Shown piece by piece: positions 17,867 to 26,940 of a stretch of 64,000 bases of DNA (positions are counted from its first letter, which is position 1; each line of letters opens with the position of its first letter). The stretch is from Shewanella morhuae. GTDB taxonomy: Bacteria; Pseudomonadota; Gammaproteobacteria; Enterobacterales; Shewanellaceae. The notes under the pieces are model-generated. The model ran no database searches. It saw only the letters and a program-made list of their open reading frames with translations, and was not told where the DNA came from. The stretch lies in contig NZ_FTNN01000001.1 in NCBI RefSeq assembly GCF_900156405.1, positions 355,651-419,650 on the forward strand. Reading direction: 5' to 3'. Both the position numbers and the translations under genes were made by a program.

Positions 17867-18406
17867 ATGAACAAATTACCCACAATATTGGCCTTAAGCG
17901 CGAGCTTGATAAGTGTTGGCGCTATGGCGGCAACTTGCCCCGATTATCTGAACCTTGAAGTGCGAAAACTACATTCTGAAGAAACGGTTAATCTGTGTGA
18001 GTTAACGCAAGGGAAACCGGTGTTGATTGTAAACACAGCCAGTAACTGTGGTTATACGCCACAGTTTAAAGCACTCGAAGCCTTGCATGAAAACTATAAA
18101 GACAAGGGTTTGGTTGTTATTGGTTTTCCGTCGGATGATTTTTTCCAAGAAGAAAACGACGAAAAAGATACCGCTAAGGTGTGTTACATCAATTACGGTG
18201 TCACCTTTACTATGCTGGCCACATCGCCAGTACGTGGCAGCGATGCCAATAGTGTATTTAAATACTTAGCCGAAAAAACAGCGGCGCCAAAGTGGAATTT
18301 TTATAAGTATGTTGTTAGCGGCGACGGCACAGTTGTGCAGCAATTTAATTCTAAAGTGAAGCCCGATAGCGAAGAGCTTAAACAAGCGATAGAATCGGTA
18401 CTGTAA
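17867..18406 (+). CDS. Exported glutathione peroxidase-like thiol peroxidase
   Basis: Glutathione peroxidase family protein (179 residues) with a Cys rather than selenocysteine active site: C61 in NTASNCGYTPQFKALEAL. GLVVIGFPSDDFFQEE replaces the usual G-F-P-C-N-Q-F loop, so the classical second Cys there is missing, whereas KWNFYKYVVSGDG retains the W-N-F triad residues. A signal peptide (MNKLPTILALSASLISVGAMA) predicts export to the periplasm, unlike E. coli BtuE. AAGGAG lies before the ATG. It probably reduces hydrogen peroxide or lipid hydroperoxides using thioredoxin-like partners. It sits just upstream of ferrochelatase. Confidence 0.88.
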   Translation: MNKLPTILALSASLISVGAMAATCPDYLNLEVRKLHSEETVNLCELTQGKPVLIVNTASNCGYTPQFKALEALHENYKDKGLVVIGFPSDDFFQEENDEKDTAKVCYINYGVTFTMLATSPVRGSDANSVFKYLAEKTAAPKWNFYKYVVSGDGTVVQQFNSKVKPDSEELKQAIESVL

Positions 18407-18439
18407 TCTTATTGTTATAGACTTAATTAAGAGGCTGTT

Positions 18440-19453
18440 TTGGCTAAATTTTCAGGCTTATCCAAAGATGTTGGACACGGGCAACGCGGCAAAGTAGGCG
18501 TGTTATTATTGAATCTAGGCACCCCAGATGAACCTACTGCATCTGCAGTGAGGCGTTATCTTGCTGAGTTTTTAGCGGATACTCGCGTAGTAGAAATTCC
18601 TAAATTAGTTTGGATGCTGATTTTACATGGGATTATTTTGCGTATACGTCCGGCTAAATCGGCGGCGTTATACCAGAAAGTCTGGAGCGCTGCAGGCTCA
18701 CCGTTAATGGACATTAGTTTACGCCAAACGGCAAAATTGGCCGAAAAGTTAAAAACGGATAACCATGACGTTTCGGTGCATTTAGCCATGCGTTACGGTA
18801 ATCCTTCGGTAGCCAGTACGTTGCAGACAATGCATCAAAATGGCGTTGATAACATCATTGTGTTACCTCTGTATCCTCAATATGCGGCGCCAACAACTGG
18901 GTCTGCTTTTGATGCGATTGCGGCTGAGTTATCTAAATGGCGTTATATACCATCATTGCATTTTATTAATACTTATCACGATAATGCTGATTTTATTAAT
19001 GCATTAGTAAGCTCGATAAAGACAGATTTTGAGGCTCATGGTAAACCACAAAAGCTGGTATTGTCTTACCACGGTATGCCCGAGCGTAATTTGCATTTAG
19101 GCGATCCTTATTACTGTTTTTGCATGAAAACAACTCGGCTTGTCACCGAAAAACTGGGTCTAGGTAAAGACGAGTTTGTGATGACTTTTCAATCGCGTTT
19201 TGGTAAAGCAAAATGGTTACAACCTTACACCGATGCGACAATGAAAGCGTTACCTCAAGAAGGTGTGCGTGATGTTGCTATTATTTGCCCAGCTTTTAGT
19301 GCCGATTGTTTAGAAACGCTGGAGGAGATTGTCGGTGAAAATGGTCACATATTTACTGAGGCCGGCGGTGAGAAGTTCCGTTATATTGCTGCGCTGAACG
19401 ATAATGATGACCATATCACTATGATGGCAAACTTAGTTAAACCCTATTTTTGA
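18440..19453 (+). CDS. hemH: Ferrochelatase
   Basis: Inserts Fe(II) into protoporphyrin IX, the final step of protohaem synthesis. KVGVLLLNLGTPDEPTASAVRRYLAEFLAD is the N-terminal signature. VLSYHGMPERNLHLGDPYYCFCMKTTRLV contains the conserved metal-binding His and substrate site. ICPAFSADCLETLEEI carries the second conserved His-equivalent region and the acidic residues. At 337 residues it is full length. The start is TTG, with GAGG 5 nt upstream, and there is no better in-frame ATG. A hairpin terminator follows. Shewanella species often carry a second hemH elsewhere (established knowledge, not seen here). Confidence 0.95.
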   Translation: MAKFSGLSKDVGHGQRGKVGVLLLNLGTPDEPTASAVRRYLAEFLADTRVVEIPKLVWMLILHGIILRIRPAKSAALYQKVWSAAGSPLMDISLRQTAKLAEKLKTDNHDVSVHLAMRYGNPSVASTLQTMHQNGVDNIIVLPLYPQYAAPTTGSAFDAIAAELSKWRYIPSLHFINTYHDNADFINALVSSIKTDFEAHGKPQKLVLSYHGMPERNLHLGDPYYCFCMKTTRLVTEKLGLGKDEFVMTFQSRFGKAKWLQPYTDATMKALPQEGVRDVAIICPAFSADCLETLEEIVGENGHIFTEAGGEKFRYIAALNDNDDHITMMANLVKPYF

Positions 19454-19484
19454 TTCGATAAATCATAGCGTAACCGTTATATAA

Positions 19485-19512
19485 AAAAAGGATAAGCCCA
19501 CTTATCCTTTTT
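19485..19512. terminator. Bidirectional terminator between hemH and ruvX
   Basis: AAAAAGGATAAG and CTTATCCTTTTT pair perfectly around CCCA, between convergent genes. Confidence 0.85.
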
Positions 19513-19527
19513 GTTTTTACGGTGGTT

Positions 19528-19953
19528 TTATTTGCCGAAATTATTTTCAAAATAGCTTTCAATAATCAGCACCGCCGACACGGCATCGATTTGGCCTTTC
19601 GTCAGCGCCTTAAAGCCACCTAATTCAAACAATCTGGCTTTAGCATCAGCAGTGGTTAATCGCTCATCTTGAGTGGCTATTTTTACTTTAAATTTAGCAT
19701 TAATACGATTAGCAAATTTACGCGCCCTATGGGTCATGTCTTGTTCTGTGCCATCCATATTTAAAGGGAGACCTACGACGACTAAGTCGGGTTGCCATTC
19801 TTTGATTAAATCCCCAATGTGATCCCAATTTGGGATGCCATCGACGGCTTTAATTGACAATAATGGTGTGGCACTGGCGGTAATTTCTTGGCCAATGGCT
19901 ACGCCAATACTTTTGGTGCCAAAATCAAAGCCTAATACAGTTTTCGAGTTCAT
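19528..19953 (-). CDS. ruvX: Holliday junction resolvase-like protein YqgF/RuvX
   Basis: RNase H-fold nuclease of the YqgF/RuvX family, essential in several bacteria and implicated in pre-16S rRNA 5' end maturation. The first acidic motif is [16 protein letters not shown], the second [13 protein letters not shown], followed by [16 protein letters not shown] and [14 protein letters not shown], which supply the remaining acidic residues. The 141-residue length is normal. It lies downstream of yqgE, the same pair as in E. coli, and ends at a shared terminator with hemH. Confidence 0.95.
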   Translation of the reverse strand: MNSKTVLGFDFGTKSIGVAIGQEITASATPLLSIKAVDGIPNWDHIGDLIKEWQPDLVVVGLPLNMDGTEQDMTHRARKFANRINAKFKVKIATQDERLTTADAKARLFELGGFKALTKGQIDAVSAVLIIESYFENNFGK

Positions 19954-19983
19954 AGTGTGCAGACTTATATTAATAAATTAGGT

Positions 19984-20547
19984 TTAAGCGTGGCCCGCTT
20001 GAGCTGAAACTTGCCAAGCATCAAACCCAAGAGTTCGGCTAGCTTGCGGCCAACGGTCTTGGTGTTTAATGTCAAATAAGAGTGCATGTGTTGCAGGGAT
20101 CGTTAGCCAAGAGTTATCGGCAAGTTCTTGTTCGAGCTGTCCTTTACTCCAGCCTGCAAAGCCTAAAGCTACAAGGAACTTATCTGGCGATCTATTACTC
20201 CCTATAGCCGTTAATACATCGCGGGAGGTAGTCAACATTAAACCGCAGTTAAGATCAGTGCTATTGGCCCAATAAGGTTGAGAAGTATGCAGTACGAAGC
20301 CACGGTCTTGAGAAACGGGTCCACCCATCATAACATTGGAGTTAAATATAAAATCTGAGGGAATTTGCTCAGCGGGCAATTCCATTTGTTCTAATAAGGA
20401 ATTGACTTCGATATCAAGTGGTTTATTGATAACTAGCCCCATAGCGCCTTTAGCATCATGTTCACAGAGATAGATAACCGAACGTTCAAAAAACGTATCA
20501 TGCAGTGAAGGCATGGCAATTAAGAAATGGTTCTGCAAACTCTCCAT
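19984..20547 (-). CDS. yqgE: YqgE/AlgH family protein (UPF0301)
   Basis: Cytosolic protein of the AlgH/YqgE family, function not established. The start ATG at 20547 has GGAG 7 nt upstream and yields [44 protein letters not shown], the family signature. [13 protein letters not shown] and [22 protein letters not shown] are conserved. An earlier ATG at 20586 would add 13 atypical residues. It is probably co-transcribed with ruvX 30 bp downstream, matching the widespread yqgE-yqgF pair. Confidence 0.94.
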   Translation of the reverse strand: MESLQNHFLIAMPSLHDTFFERSVIYLCEHDAKGAMGLVINKPLDIEVNSLLEQMELPAEQIPSDFIFNSNVMMGGPVSQDRGFVLHTSQPYWANSTDLNCGLMLTTSRDVLTAIGSNRSPDKFLVALGFAGWSKGQLEQELADNSWLTIPATHALLFDIKHQDRWPQASRTLGFDAWQVSAQAGHA

Positions 20548-20615
20548 TAAACGACTCCGTTTGATATGGCTAAATTGTGTTAGCACATAGGGTTATATTG
20601 CTGTGTTGAGTGAGG

Positions 20616-20945
20616 TTAACCGCCTGCTAATTTTACTTTGTAATTCAGCTTCTCTAGTAATAGCTTGAGTTGTTCACGATTGTCTGTTTGGACTTCAATG
20701 GTAAAATCTTTAACAGTTCCACCACAGCCACATTGTTTTTTAAGGGTTTGAGCCAGTATTTTTAACGCGCTGTCATCAAGACCCAAGCCGGAAATAATAG
20801 AAACACCTTTGCCTTTTCTGCCTTTACTGTCCCTGTAGATCCTGACGACACCATCAGATTCAGGAATAAGCGCAGCGACAGGCTCTGCATTAATACGGCC
20901 TTTATCGGTACTGTATACTAAAGATACATTAGGATCTGTTTTCAT
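20616..20945 (-). CDS. yciH: YciH/SUI1 family translation factor-like protein
   Basis: Bacterial homologue of eukaryotic initiation factor eIF1 (SUI1 fold), 109 residues. It has VRIYRDSKGRKGKGVSIISGLGLDDSALKILAQTLKKQCGCGGTVKDFTIEVQTDNREQLKLLLEKLNYKVKLAGG, covering the whole SUI1 domain with the KGKGV and CGCGGTVK motifs. E. coli YciH can influence initiation-complex fidelity in vitro. It lies upstream of yqgE on the same strand with a 68-bp gap. Confidence 0.93.
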   Translation of the reverse strand: MKTDPNVSLVYSTDKGRINAEPVAALIPESDGVVRIYRDSKGRKGKGVSIISGLGLDDSALKILAQTLKKQCGCGGTVKDFTIEVQTDNREQLKLLLEKLNYKVKLAGG

Positions 20946-21018
20946 AGATTTTATTCATTAGTAATAGAAGTGGTTGGTACTCTTTGAGTTTACCAAATTC
21001 GAGGGAGTTCTGGGAGGT

Positions 21019-21055
21019 AAAAAAAAGACCACTTAAGAATTATTACTAAGTGGTC
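21019..21055 (-). terminator. Leftward terminator after the small membrane protein gene
   Basis: GACCACTTA (21027-21035) and TAAGTGGTC (21047-21055) pair perfectly. On the minus strand the hairpin is followed by eight T residues. Confidence 0.85.
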
Positions 21056-21110
21056 CGAACAAAATGCTAACTCTTTGCAGGGAGGTAAGCATATTTTTTA
21101 AAAAACTAAA

Positions 21111-21428
21111 TTAACTAATGCGTAGGACTAGCATGATAATCAACGCTGCAGCAGTGAGTAAGGCACTGGGCATGATAAATTTATGCAATTTAGGTAATGC
21201 AATTAAGCAGGCTGTGATGACAAAGCCAAAAGCCGCGACGGTCGTAAGATTGGCGCCGTTAGCAAGAGCATTAATCACTAGCCAGCCTAATACTATGACA
21301 GGTAAAACAAGCAAGCTTGCGGGTAAGTGCCTTTTTAGCTTAGCGTTATTGGCTTCAAGTGAAATCTTTTCTGGTGCAAGAAAAAAAATAATAGACGCTA
21401 CAATAAATGCGCTCGCAAACCAATACAT
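21111..21428 (-). CDS. Small multi-pass membrane protein, unknown function
   Basis: A 105-residue hydrophobic protein that I do not recognise. Four likely transmembrane segments are visible: YWFASAFIVASIIFFLA, SLLVLPVIVLGWLVINAL, TTVAAFGFVITACLIAL and IMPSALLTAAALIIMLVL. They are separated by short polar loops, including a basic KLKRHLP. The ATG at 21428 has AGGTGG 5 nt upstream and is preferred to the GTG at 21437. A rightward overlapping frame of similar length has no ribosome-binding site. The perfect downstream terminator on the minus strand supports expression from this strand. Confidence 0.7.
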   Translation of the reverse strand: MYWFASAFIVASIIFFLAPEKISLEANNAKLKRHLPASLLVLPVIVLGWLVINALANGANLTTVAAFGFVITACLIALPKLHKFIMPSALLTAAALIIMLVLRIS

Positions 21429-21619
21429 GTACGCCACCTGCTATCCTTAATCTAATTGATAACTATTATCATCTAATTTTATTTTATTTAAGTCAAGTAA
21501 AATGAAATGCGAGTTTACACATCAATTTAGTTGTAGATAAGACTATTGCTATGTAAGCTAAATTCATATTTCTAGCACCTACCTATTTTTGTTCGGTTTG
21601 AACTTCTGAGGATATTAAG

Positions 21620-22180
21620 ATGAAAAACATTTTTGTCGCGTTAGCCGTATTGGCACTCAGTGCTTGTAGCACAATGAAGTCAGGTTGGGACTACGATCCT
21701 AGCGCCAACTTTACGCAATATAAAACCTATGCTTGGGTTGCTCAGAAATCAGATTCCACAAGTTATCATCTCGATGGTTTAATGGACCAAAGAGTAAGAG
21801 AAGCCGTTAATGCACAATTGGCCGCCAAGGGCATGACGTTAGTCGATGCCAAAGATGCTGATGTGTTAGTTAACTACTTTACGAAGGTTGATAAAAAAAT
21901 AAATGTCGACACCTTTAACAGCAATTTCGGTTATAGCCCTTACTATGGTCCTGGTTGGGGATGGGGTGGCAATATGCAAACTCAGACTACGGTTAGAGAA
22001 TATGAAGTGGGTACTCTGATAATTGATTTTGTTGATAATAAAACATCTAAACTTATCTGGCGTGGATCCGTTGTTGATACTATTCGTGATAAAAACACCC
22101 CTGAAGAGAGGGTCAAAATTATCAATGAAGCCGTGGGTAGTGTGATGGAAAATTATCCTCCGAAACCTGATGCTAAGTAG
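21620..22180 (+). CDS. DUF4136 family lipoprotein
   Basis: Predicted outer-membrane or periplasmic lipoprotein of 186 residues. The signal peptide MKNIFVALAVLALSAC ends in the lipobox LSAC, with Cys16 as lipid site and Ser17 at +2, which would direct it to the outer membrane. The DUF4136 domain follows: GWDYDPSANFTQYKTYAWV at the start, VREAVNAQLAAKGM, ADVLVNYFTKVDKK, a Gly/Tyr/Trp-rich loop GYSPYYGPGWGWGGN, then GTLIIDFVDNKTSKLIWRGSV. GAGGATATTAAG precedes the ATG. A perfect terminator at 22228-22252 suggests a single-gene unit. No function is known for the family. Confidence 0.9.
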   Translation: MKNIFVALAVLALSACSTMKSGWDYDPSANFTQYKTYAWVAQKSDSTSYHLDGLMDQRVREAVNAQLAAKGMTLVDAKDADVLVNYFTKVDKKINVDTFNSNFGYSPYYGPGWGWGGNMQTQTTVREYEVGTLIIDFVDNKTSKLIWRGSVVDTIRDKNTPEERVKIINEAVGSVMENYPPKPDAK

Positions 22181-22227
22181 TAATCGCCTATTTAATCCTC
22201 AGTTTGAATAGCGTTTTAGTAAAAATT

Positions 22228-22252
22228 AGCAGCCTCATGGCTGCTTTTTTTT
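22228..22252 (+). terminator. Terminator after the DUF4136 gene
   Basis: AGCAGCC and GGCTGCT pair around TCAT and are followed by eight T residues. Confidence 0.9.
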
Positions 22253-22558
22253 GGCTGATTTTTATGCGCTTGCACATTAAAATAGAACTTTGACTACTAT
22301 TTACAATTTAGTTAAATTTGCTTTATTAATACTTATCATTAATTTCTGTGAAATAAAGGGCCGTTAATGTACTACTTTTATAACTAACTATTATTAAAGT
22401 GCTTTGTATGATGTGGTTTGATGATGAATCGTAGGCGCTTGAGTTGCTATTTAATTAGTGCATTAAATTTACTAATGATTAATTAGAAAATAAATCATTA
22501 TAGAACCTCCGTTTTTTCAGGCAGAATCGGCTCCTTTGAATTGTCGGTCGTAGTTAAT

Positions 22559-23200
22559 ATGCATGAGACAGAGATTATTGGGTTACTTTGGCTAATAGGT
22601 ATTCTTGCCGAGGCTATGACGGGCGCTTTAGCGGCGGGTCGCAAACAGATGGATTTATTTGGTGTGGTGATTATTGGTTGCGCCACTGCAATTGGCGGCG
22701 GCACGCTAAGGGACATGATGCTAGGCAATTATCCGTTAATTTGGGTTGAGAACGTGCATTACCTCATTGCGATAGCCTTTGCTTCGTTACTTACTGTGGT
22801 TATCGCGCCTGTGATGCGCTACTTGTCTAAGTTGTTTTTAGCTATTGATGCGTTGGGCTTAGCGGTATTTTCTATCGTGGGCGCGCAGAAGACCTTAATG
22901 CTGGGATTTAGCCCGACGATTGCCGTCGTAATGGGATTAGTGACCGGCGTATTTGGCGGTGTGATCCGTGATATTCTGTGTAATCAAGTACCTCTGATTT
23001 TTAAGAAAGAGCTTTATGCGGTAATTTCATTACTAACGGCAAGTTTGTATATCGTCTTAAAAGACTATCAATTAACGGAATGGATTAATTTGCTTCTTTG
23101 TATCAGCGTTGGTTTTAGTCTGCGGATGTTAGCATTACGGTATCATTGGTCTATGCCAACCTTTGATTATCAGGCCAATGGCGATCAACACACGCACTAA
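22559..23200 (+). CDS. TRIC-type cation channel / UPF0126 membrane protein
   Basis: Inner-membrane protein of the UPF0126 (YadS/YicG) family, whose members share the fold of trimeric intracellular cation channels. About seven transmembrane helices are visible. The two internal repeats each contain the glycine-rich signature: GCATAIGGGTLRDMMLGNYPL and GVFGGVIRDILCNQVPLIF. The chosen ATG at 22559 gives MHETEIIGLLWLIGILAEAMTGALAAGRKQMDLFG. An in-frame TTG at 22541 is possible, and neither has a good Shine-Dalgarno. The ~300 bp before it are AT-rich, with no recognised element. Substrate ion is unknown here. Confidence 0.9.
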   Translation: MHETEIIGLLWLIGILAEAMTGALAAGRKQMDLFGVVIIGCATAIGGGTLRDMMLGNYPLIWVENVHYLIAIAFASLLTVVIAPVMRYLSKLFLAIDALGLAVFSIVGAQKTLMLGFSPTIAVVMGLVTGVFGGVIRDILCNQVPLIFKKELYAVISLLTASLYIVLKDYQLTEWINLLLCISVGFSLRMLALRYHWSMPTFDYQANGDQHTH

Positions 23201-23261
23201 TTTTTATAGTGGTTGTTATAAGATAGGGCAGCTAAGGCTGCCCTGTTTGATCTGATAGTGG

Positions 23262-23852
23262 CTACTGAGTTTGAATAGTCTTCAGCGCTTCAAGTGCGGC
23301 ATCATAGTTAGGATGCTCCGCGATGTTAGGAACTAACTCTTGGTATTGCAGTTTACCTTCAGCATCAATGATAAAAATAGCTCTAGCCAGCAAGCCATAA
23401 TCTTGAATTAACAAACCATATTTTTCGCCAAAATCACGCCATACAGAATCAGACAGCACTTTAATTTTATCGACGTTTTCAACTTTACAGAAACGCTTTT
23501 GTGCGAAGGGTAAATCGGCACTAATTGTTAATATAACCACATCATCAGAAAAATGGCTCACTTCGCTATTGAAACGCTTGGTTTGTAATGCACAAACACC
23601 TGTATCTAAGCTTGGGACTGCACTGATGAGTACAGTTTTACCTTTAAAATCACTTAGCATTACAGGCGTAAAATGTTCATCAACGACTTTAAATCCTGGT
23701 GCCATTTGAGCTAACTTTGGTAATTTACCTTCTAAGGTGACCGTTTTTTCGCCCATGAGAACCTGTGTTTTATCATTGGCGATAGCATTTGGACTTATTA
23801 GAACTAAGCCATAAATGCAGCTTGCGGCTAAAAATGAAACGTATTTTTGCAT
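23262..23852 (-). CDS. Periplasmic thiol peroxidase (Tpx family)
   Basis: Atypical 2-Cys peroxiredoxin of the Tpx family. Peroxidatic Cys87 lies in AVPSLDTGVCALQTKRFN, the family motif. Resolving Cys122 lies in FAQKRFCKVENVDKI. Unlike typical Tpx, the protein begins with a signal peptide (MQKYVSFLAASCIYGLVLISPNAIA), so it is expected in the periplasm, where it would need a reductant other than cytosolic thioredoxin. The ATG at 23852 has GAGGGG 5 nt upstream, whereas a farther ATG would include that site in the coding region. It is single-gene, upstream of a terminator of the next unit. Confidence 0.9.
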   Translation of the reverse strand: MQKYVSFLAASCIYGLVLISPNAIANDKTQVLMGEKTVTLEGKLPKLAQMAPGFKVVDEHFTPVMLSDFKGKTVLISAVPSLDTGVCALQTKRFNSEVSHFSDDVVILTISADLPFAQKRFCKVENVDKIKVLSDSVWRDFGEKYGLLIQDYGLLARAIFIIDAEGKLQYQELVPNIAEHPNYDAALEALKTIQTQ

Positions 23853-23933
23853 GAATTCCCCTCGCAAATGAATGTCAGTATCTTGGCAGCTATCTATCGC
23901 TTACGGTACGCTAAAATGGCACTCAGAACCATA

Positions 23934-23965
23934 AAAAAGGCCTTATCGCATAGCGATAAGGCCTT
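23934..23965 (-). terminator. Terminator after mscS
   Basis: AAGGCCTTATCGC (23937-23949) and GCGATAAGGCCTT (23953-23965) pair perfectly. On the minus strand a T-run follows, ending the mscS transcript. Confidence 0.88.
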
Positions 23966-24031
23966 CGAGAAATATAGATGAGCCTAACTGCACACTATTA
24001 CATCTATGATTAAGTTTTTGTTGCAAAACCG

Positions 24032-24859
24032 TTATTGGTTCAAAGGCAATGCTTTAACGTGAATATCCATTTGAGGATATGGGATACTGATATTAGCCGC
24101 ATCTAAATCACGCTTTATTTCCTCAAGAAGTTGGAAACGGGCAGTCCAATAATCCGCCTTTTTGACCCAAGGACGCACCACAAAATTAACGGTAGAGCTG
24201 GCTAATTCAGATAGTCCAATCGTATAGGCCGGATCTTTTAGCACATATTGGTTATTGTCTAAGATATCTTGAAAAATCTTTTTAGTGAGCGCCATATCGG
24301 CAGAATAAGAGACGCCAATAACGAGGTCAATACGGCGGGTATCCATCGTCGAATAGTTAGTGATGGTGCCATTCATAATAGATGAATTAGGCGCGGTAAT
24401 AACCTTGTTATCTGGCGTACGCAGCTTGGTTGAGAAAATAGTAATTTCATCAACAGTACCCGCCACGCCAGCGGCTTCAATATAGTCGCCTACGCGGCAA
24501 GGGCGGAATAAAACCATCAATACCCCTGAGGCAAAGTTAGATAAAGAGCCTTGCAAAGCTAAACCTATCGCTAGACCTGCCGCACCGATAACGGCGACCA
24601 GAGATGCCGTTTGTACGCCAATTTGCCCTAATGTAGCAATCACCGCAAATACAAACACCACTGCCCAAGCGAGGTTTGCAACAAATGAAACCACAGTAGG
24701 GTCTACTTTCCGGCTATTGAGTAACTTACGCGTTAATCTTTGTGCGACACCTGCAAAGTATTTACCAACAAAAAAAATAATAAGTGCAAATAATATTTGC
24801 AAACCATAAGTGACTAGTAGTTCAGGCGCTTGGTTTAATAAACCTTCTAGGTTCTCCAT
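24032..24859 (-). CDS. mscS: Small-conductance mechanosensitive channel MscS
   Basis: Heptameric inner-membrane tension-gated channel that releases solutes on hypo-osmotic shock. Three transmembrane segments lie within residues 1-115. The pore helix TM3 is AVIGAAGLAIGLALQGSLSNFASGVLMVLF, with the Ala/Gly packing pattern. The cytoplasmic beta domain follows with RPCRVGDYIEAAGVAGTVDEITIFSTKLRTPDNKVITAPNSSIMNGTITNYS, the MscS signature. At 275 residues it is close to E. coli MscS. It lies 33 bp downstream of the OmpA-domain gene, a possible operon. Confidence 0.95.
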   Translation of the reverse strand: MENLEGLLNQAPELLVTYGLQILFALIIFFVGKYFAGVAQRLTRKLLNSRKVDPTVVSFVANLAWAVVFVFAVIATLGQIGVQTASLVAVIGAAGLAIGLALQGSLSNFASGVLMVLFRPCRVGDYIEAAGVAGTVDEITIFSTKLRTPDNKVITAPNSSIMNGTITNYSTMDTRRIDLVIGVSYSADMALTKKIFQDILDNNQYVLKDPAYTIGLSELASSTVNFVVRPWVKKADYWTARFQLLEEIKRDLDAANISIPYPQMDIHVKALPLNQ

Positions 24860-24892
24860 TGACTCACTCCCTAAATTGATGAAAAAAATGAC

Positions 24893-25501
24893 TTAGTGAT
24901 TGACGATAAATTGTACTCGTCGATTTAAACTGCGCCCTTCGCTAGAGCGATTGTCTGCGACGGGTTCAGATATTCCTTTACCAATTACGGTAAATCTATT
25001 TGGATTAAAGCCATAATCTTCAACCAAAATCCGTTTTACGTTTTGAGCTCTTTGCAGGGACAGTTGATAATTAAACTCTGGAGTCCCGACCACATCAGTG
25101 TGTCCAACTAAGGTTAATGCAACATCATTTTGTTCTAAAAATGCTTTCACAAAAGCGAGTGTTTTCCATTGAGCAAAGTTAACTTCAGCGATCGCAAAGT
25201 CAAAATACACTACCGCTGAGGAAATATCATAACAATCAGCGCTGGTGTGATTAAGATTGCCAGAATCACAATCGAGTGATGAACCTGTGGCTTCAGCTGT
25301 TTTAACCATTGTTTCAACGGGCGTTGCAGGGCAACCATTAGCCATCACTATGGTATATAGCGGCGTATTCGGACAGGCATCTTTGATATCAGGCACGCCA
25401 TCTAGGTCGCTATCCGTCCAAGCGAATACGGGGGATATTAGGCTTAAACATAGGATTAAAAACCACACTTTAATCCAACTGTACTGGGAATAATTCACCA
25501 C
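24893..25501 (-). CDS. OmpA-domain envelope protein with thrombospondin type-3-like repeat
   Basis: Exported protein of 202 residues. After the signal peptide (ending ...LISPVFA), a calcium-binding-like TSP3 stretch, DSDLDGVPDIKDACPNTPLY, precedes a C-terminal OmpA/Pal peptidoglycan-binding domain from about residue 95. The domain contains SSAVVYFDFAIAEVNFAQW, LTLVGHTDVVGTPEFNYQLSLQRAQNVKRIL and GKGISEPVADNRSSEGRSLNRRVQF. There is no lipobox and no N-terminal beta-barrel, so it is likely a soluble periplasmic protein tethered to the cell wall. It is upstream of mscS on the same strand. Confidence 0.88.
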   Translation of the reverse strand: MVNYSQYSWIKVWFLILCLSLISPVFAWTDSDLDGVPDIKDACPNTPLYTIVMANGCPATPVETMVKTAEATGSSLDCDSGNLNHTSADCYDISSAVVYFDFAIAEVNFAQWKTLAFVKAFLEQNDVALTLVGHTDVVGTPEFNYQLSLQRAQNVKRILVEDYGFNPNRFTVIGKGISEPVADNRSSEGRSLNRRVQFIVNH

Positions 25502-25824
25502 AAACCCCTTTATATATGATAAGCCTTAGCCAAAATCACTAAGATTTATGCCTTGTTGTGACGCAAATATCTTAGCGAGTAATTCTATCGAGTTAGACGC
25601 ATATGGCCAAGTTAAACTGCTTATAGTAACGAATGGAGCGATAGCGACAATCTATTGAGTATATTCAGGTTTACACTATTTTGTATGATAAAGAGATATC
25701 GTAAGCTTACATTTATTATCAGTTAACGTGCCTCTGGAGTATACCGCAAACTATACAACATGGTTTTTTGGCGCTAGAGTCCTGTGCCTATAAAGTGCCA
25801 AGCAGACCTTAAATCGAGGACAAG
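25502..25824. other. Divergent intergenic region before ltaE
   Basis: No ORF with ribosome-binding signals is seen. TATAAA at 25789-25794, about 30 bp before ltaE, is a possible -10 with a weak -35. No repeat or riboswitch was recognised. Confidence 0.35.
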
Positions 25825-26838
25825 ATGATAGATTTACGCAGTGATACCGTTACCCAGCCAACCGCCGCGATGCGTTTGGCCATGTCCAGGGCAGAAGTCG
25901 GCGATGATGTTTATGGTGATGATCCTAGCGTCAATCACTTGCAGGAGATGGCCGCCGACATGTTTGGCTTTGAAAGTGCATTATTTACCTGCTCAGGAAC
26001 CCAGGCTAATTTGTTGGCGTTAATGGCCCATTGCGAACGTGGTGATGAGTACCTGTGCGGCCAGCAAGCACACAATTATAAATTTGAAGGCGGTGGCGCG
26101 GCGGTTTTAGGCAGCATTCAACCCCAACCTCTTATTAATCAAATTGATGGCAGTATTGCTTTAACTGATATTGAAGCGGCAATTAAGCCTGATGATATCC
26201 ATTTTGCTCGCACGCGTTTGCTGAGTTTAGAAAATACGATTGGCGGTAAGGTATTGCCACAGCACTATTTAGCCAGCGCACAGGCGCTGGCTTTTAATCG
26301 TGGTTTAAAAATTCACTTAGATGGTGCTCGAGTAGCTAATGCTGCCATAGCGCAAAATATTGCGATAAGTGACATTACCGCGCATTTTGATTCGGTATCG
26401 ATTTGTTTATCGAAGGGTTTATGTGCGCCCGTAGGCTCATTACTGTTAGGTGATGAGCGTTTAATTAACAAAGCCATACGCTGGCGCAAGATGCTTGGTG
26501 GCGGTATGCGCCAAGCCGGAGTGCTTGCTGCTGCTGGTACACTTGCATTAACGGAGCAAGTACAAAGGTTAAGTGAAGATCATGACAATGCGGCTTATTT
26601 AGCACAACAGTTAAGTCAGCTTAGCGAATTTACGGTTGATCTCACAGCGGTGCAAACCAATATGCTATTTGTCACCTTAACGCCAGAGGTCGATATTGAG
26701 TTATTAGTCGCACGATGCCGTAGCGAAGGGATATTGATAAGCCCAGGACGCACGATGCGCTTAGTCACCCATAAGGATATTAGTCGACAGGATATCGATA
26801 AGGTGATCCGTATTATTAAGCTGCATTTGCAGTCTTAG
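25825..26838 (+). CDS. ltaE: Low-specificity L-threonine aldolase
   Basis: PLP-dependent fold-type I enzyme that cleaves L-threonine or allo-threonine to glycine and acetaldehyde. The N-terminal MIDLRSDTVTQPT and EVGDDVYGDDPSVN are diagnostic. His83 in GQQAHNYKFEGGG is at the PLP stacking position. LDGARVANAA holds the PLP Asp and Arg. The Schiff-base lysine is K197 in DSVSICLSKGLCAPVGSLL. At 337 residues it is full length. CGAGGAC precedes the ATG. It is followed by a terminator, so it is a single-gene unit. Confidence 0.95.
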   Translation: MIDLRSDTVTQPTAAMRLAMSRAEVGDDVYGDDPSVNHLQEMAADMFGFESALFTCSGTQANLLALMAHCERGDEYLCGQQAHNYKFEGGGAAVLGSIQPQPLINQIDGSIALTDIEAAIKPDDIHFARTRLLSLENTIGGKVLPQHYLASAQALAFNRGLKIHLDGARVANAAIAQNIAISDITAHFDSVSICLSKGLCAPVGSLLLGDERLINKAIRWRKMLGGGMRQAGVLAAAGTLALTEQVQRLSEDHDNAAYLAQQLSQLSEFTVDLTAVQTNMLFVTLTPEVDIELLVARCRSEGILISPGRTMRLVTHKDISRQDIDKVIRIIKLHLQS

Positions 26839-26888
26839 TGCTATCGCCTCTTAACTGTATCCACTTTTAATGGGAGATCTGAGCGGTT

Positions 26889-26922
26889 AAATGCCTGAGT
26901 TTTTACTCGGGCATTATTGTTT
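26889..26922 (+). terminator. Terminator after ltaE
   Basis: AATGCCTGAG (26889-26898) pairs with CTCGGGCATT (26906-26915), with one wobble, followed by a T-rich tail. Confidence 0.7.
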
Positions 26923-26940
26923 TACTCAGTCGGGGTTGTA

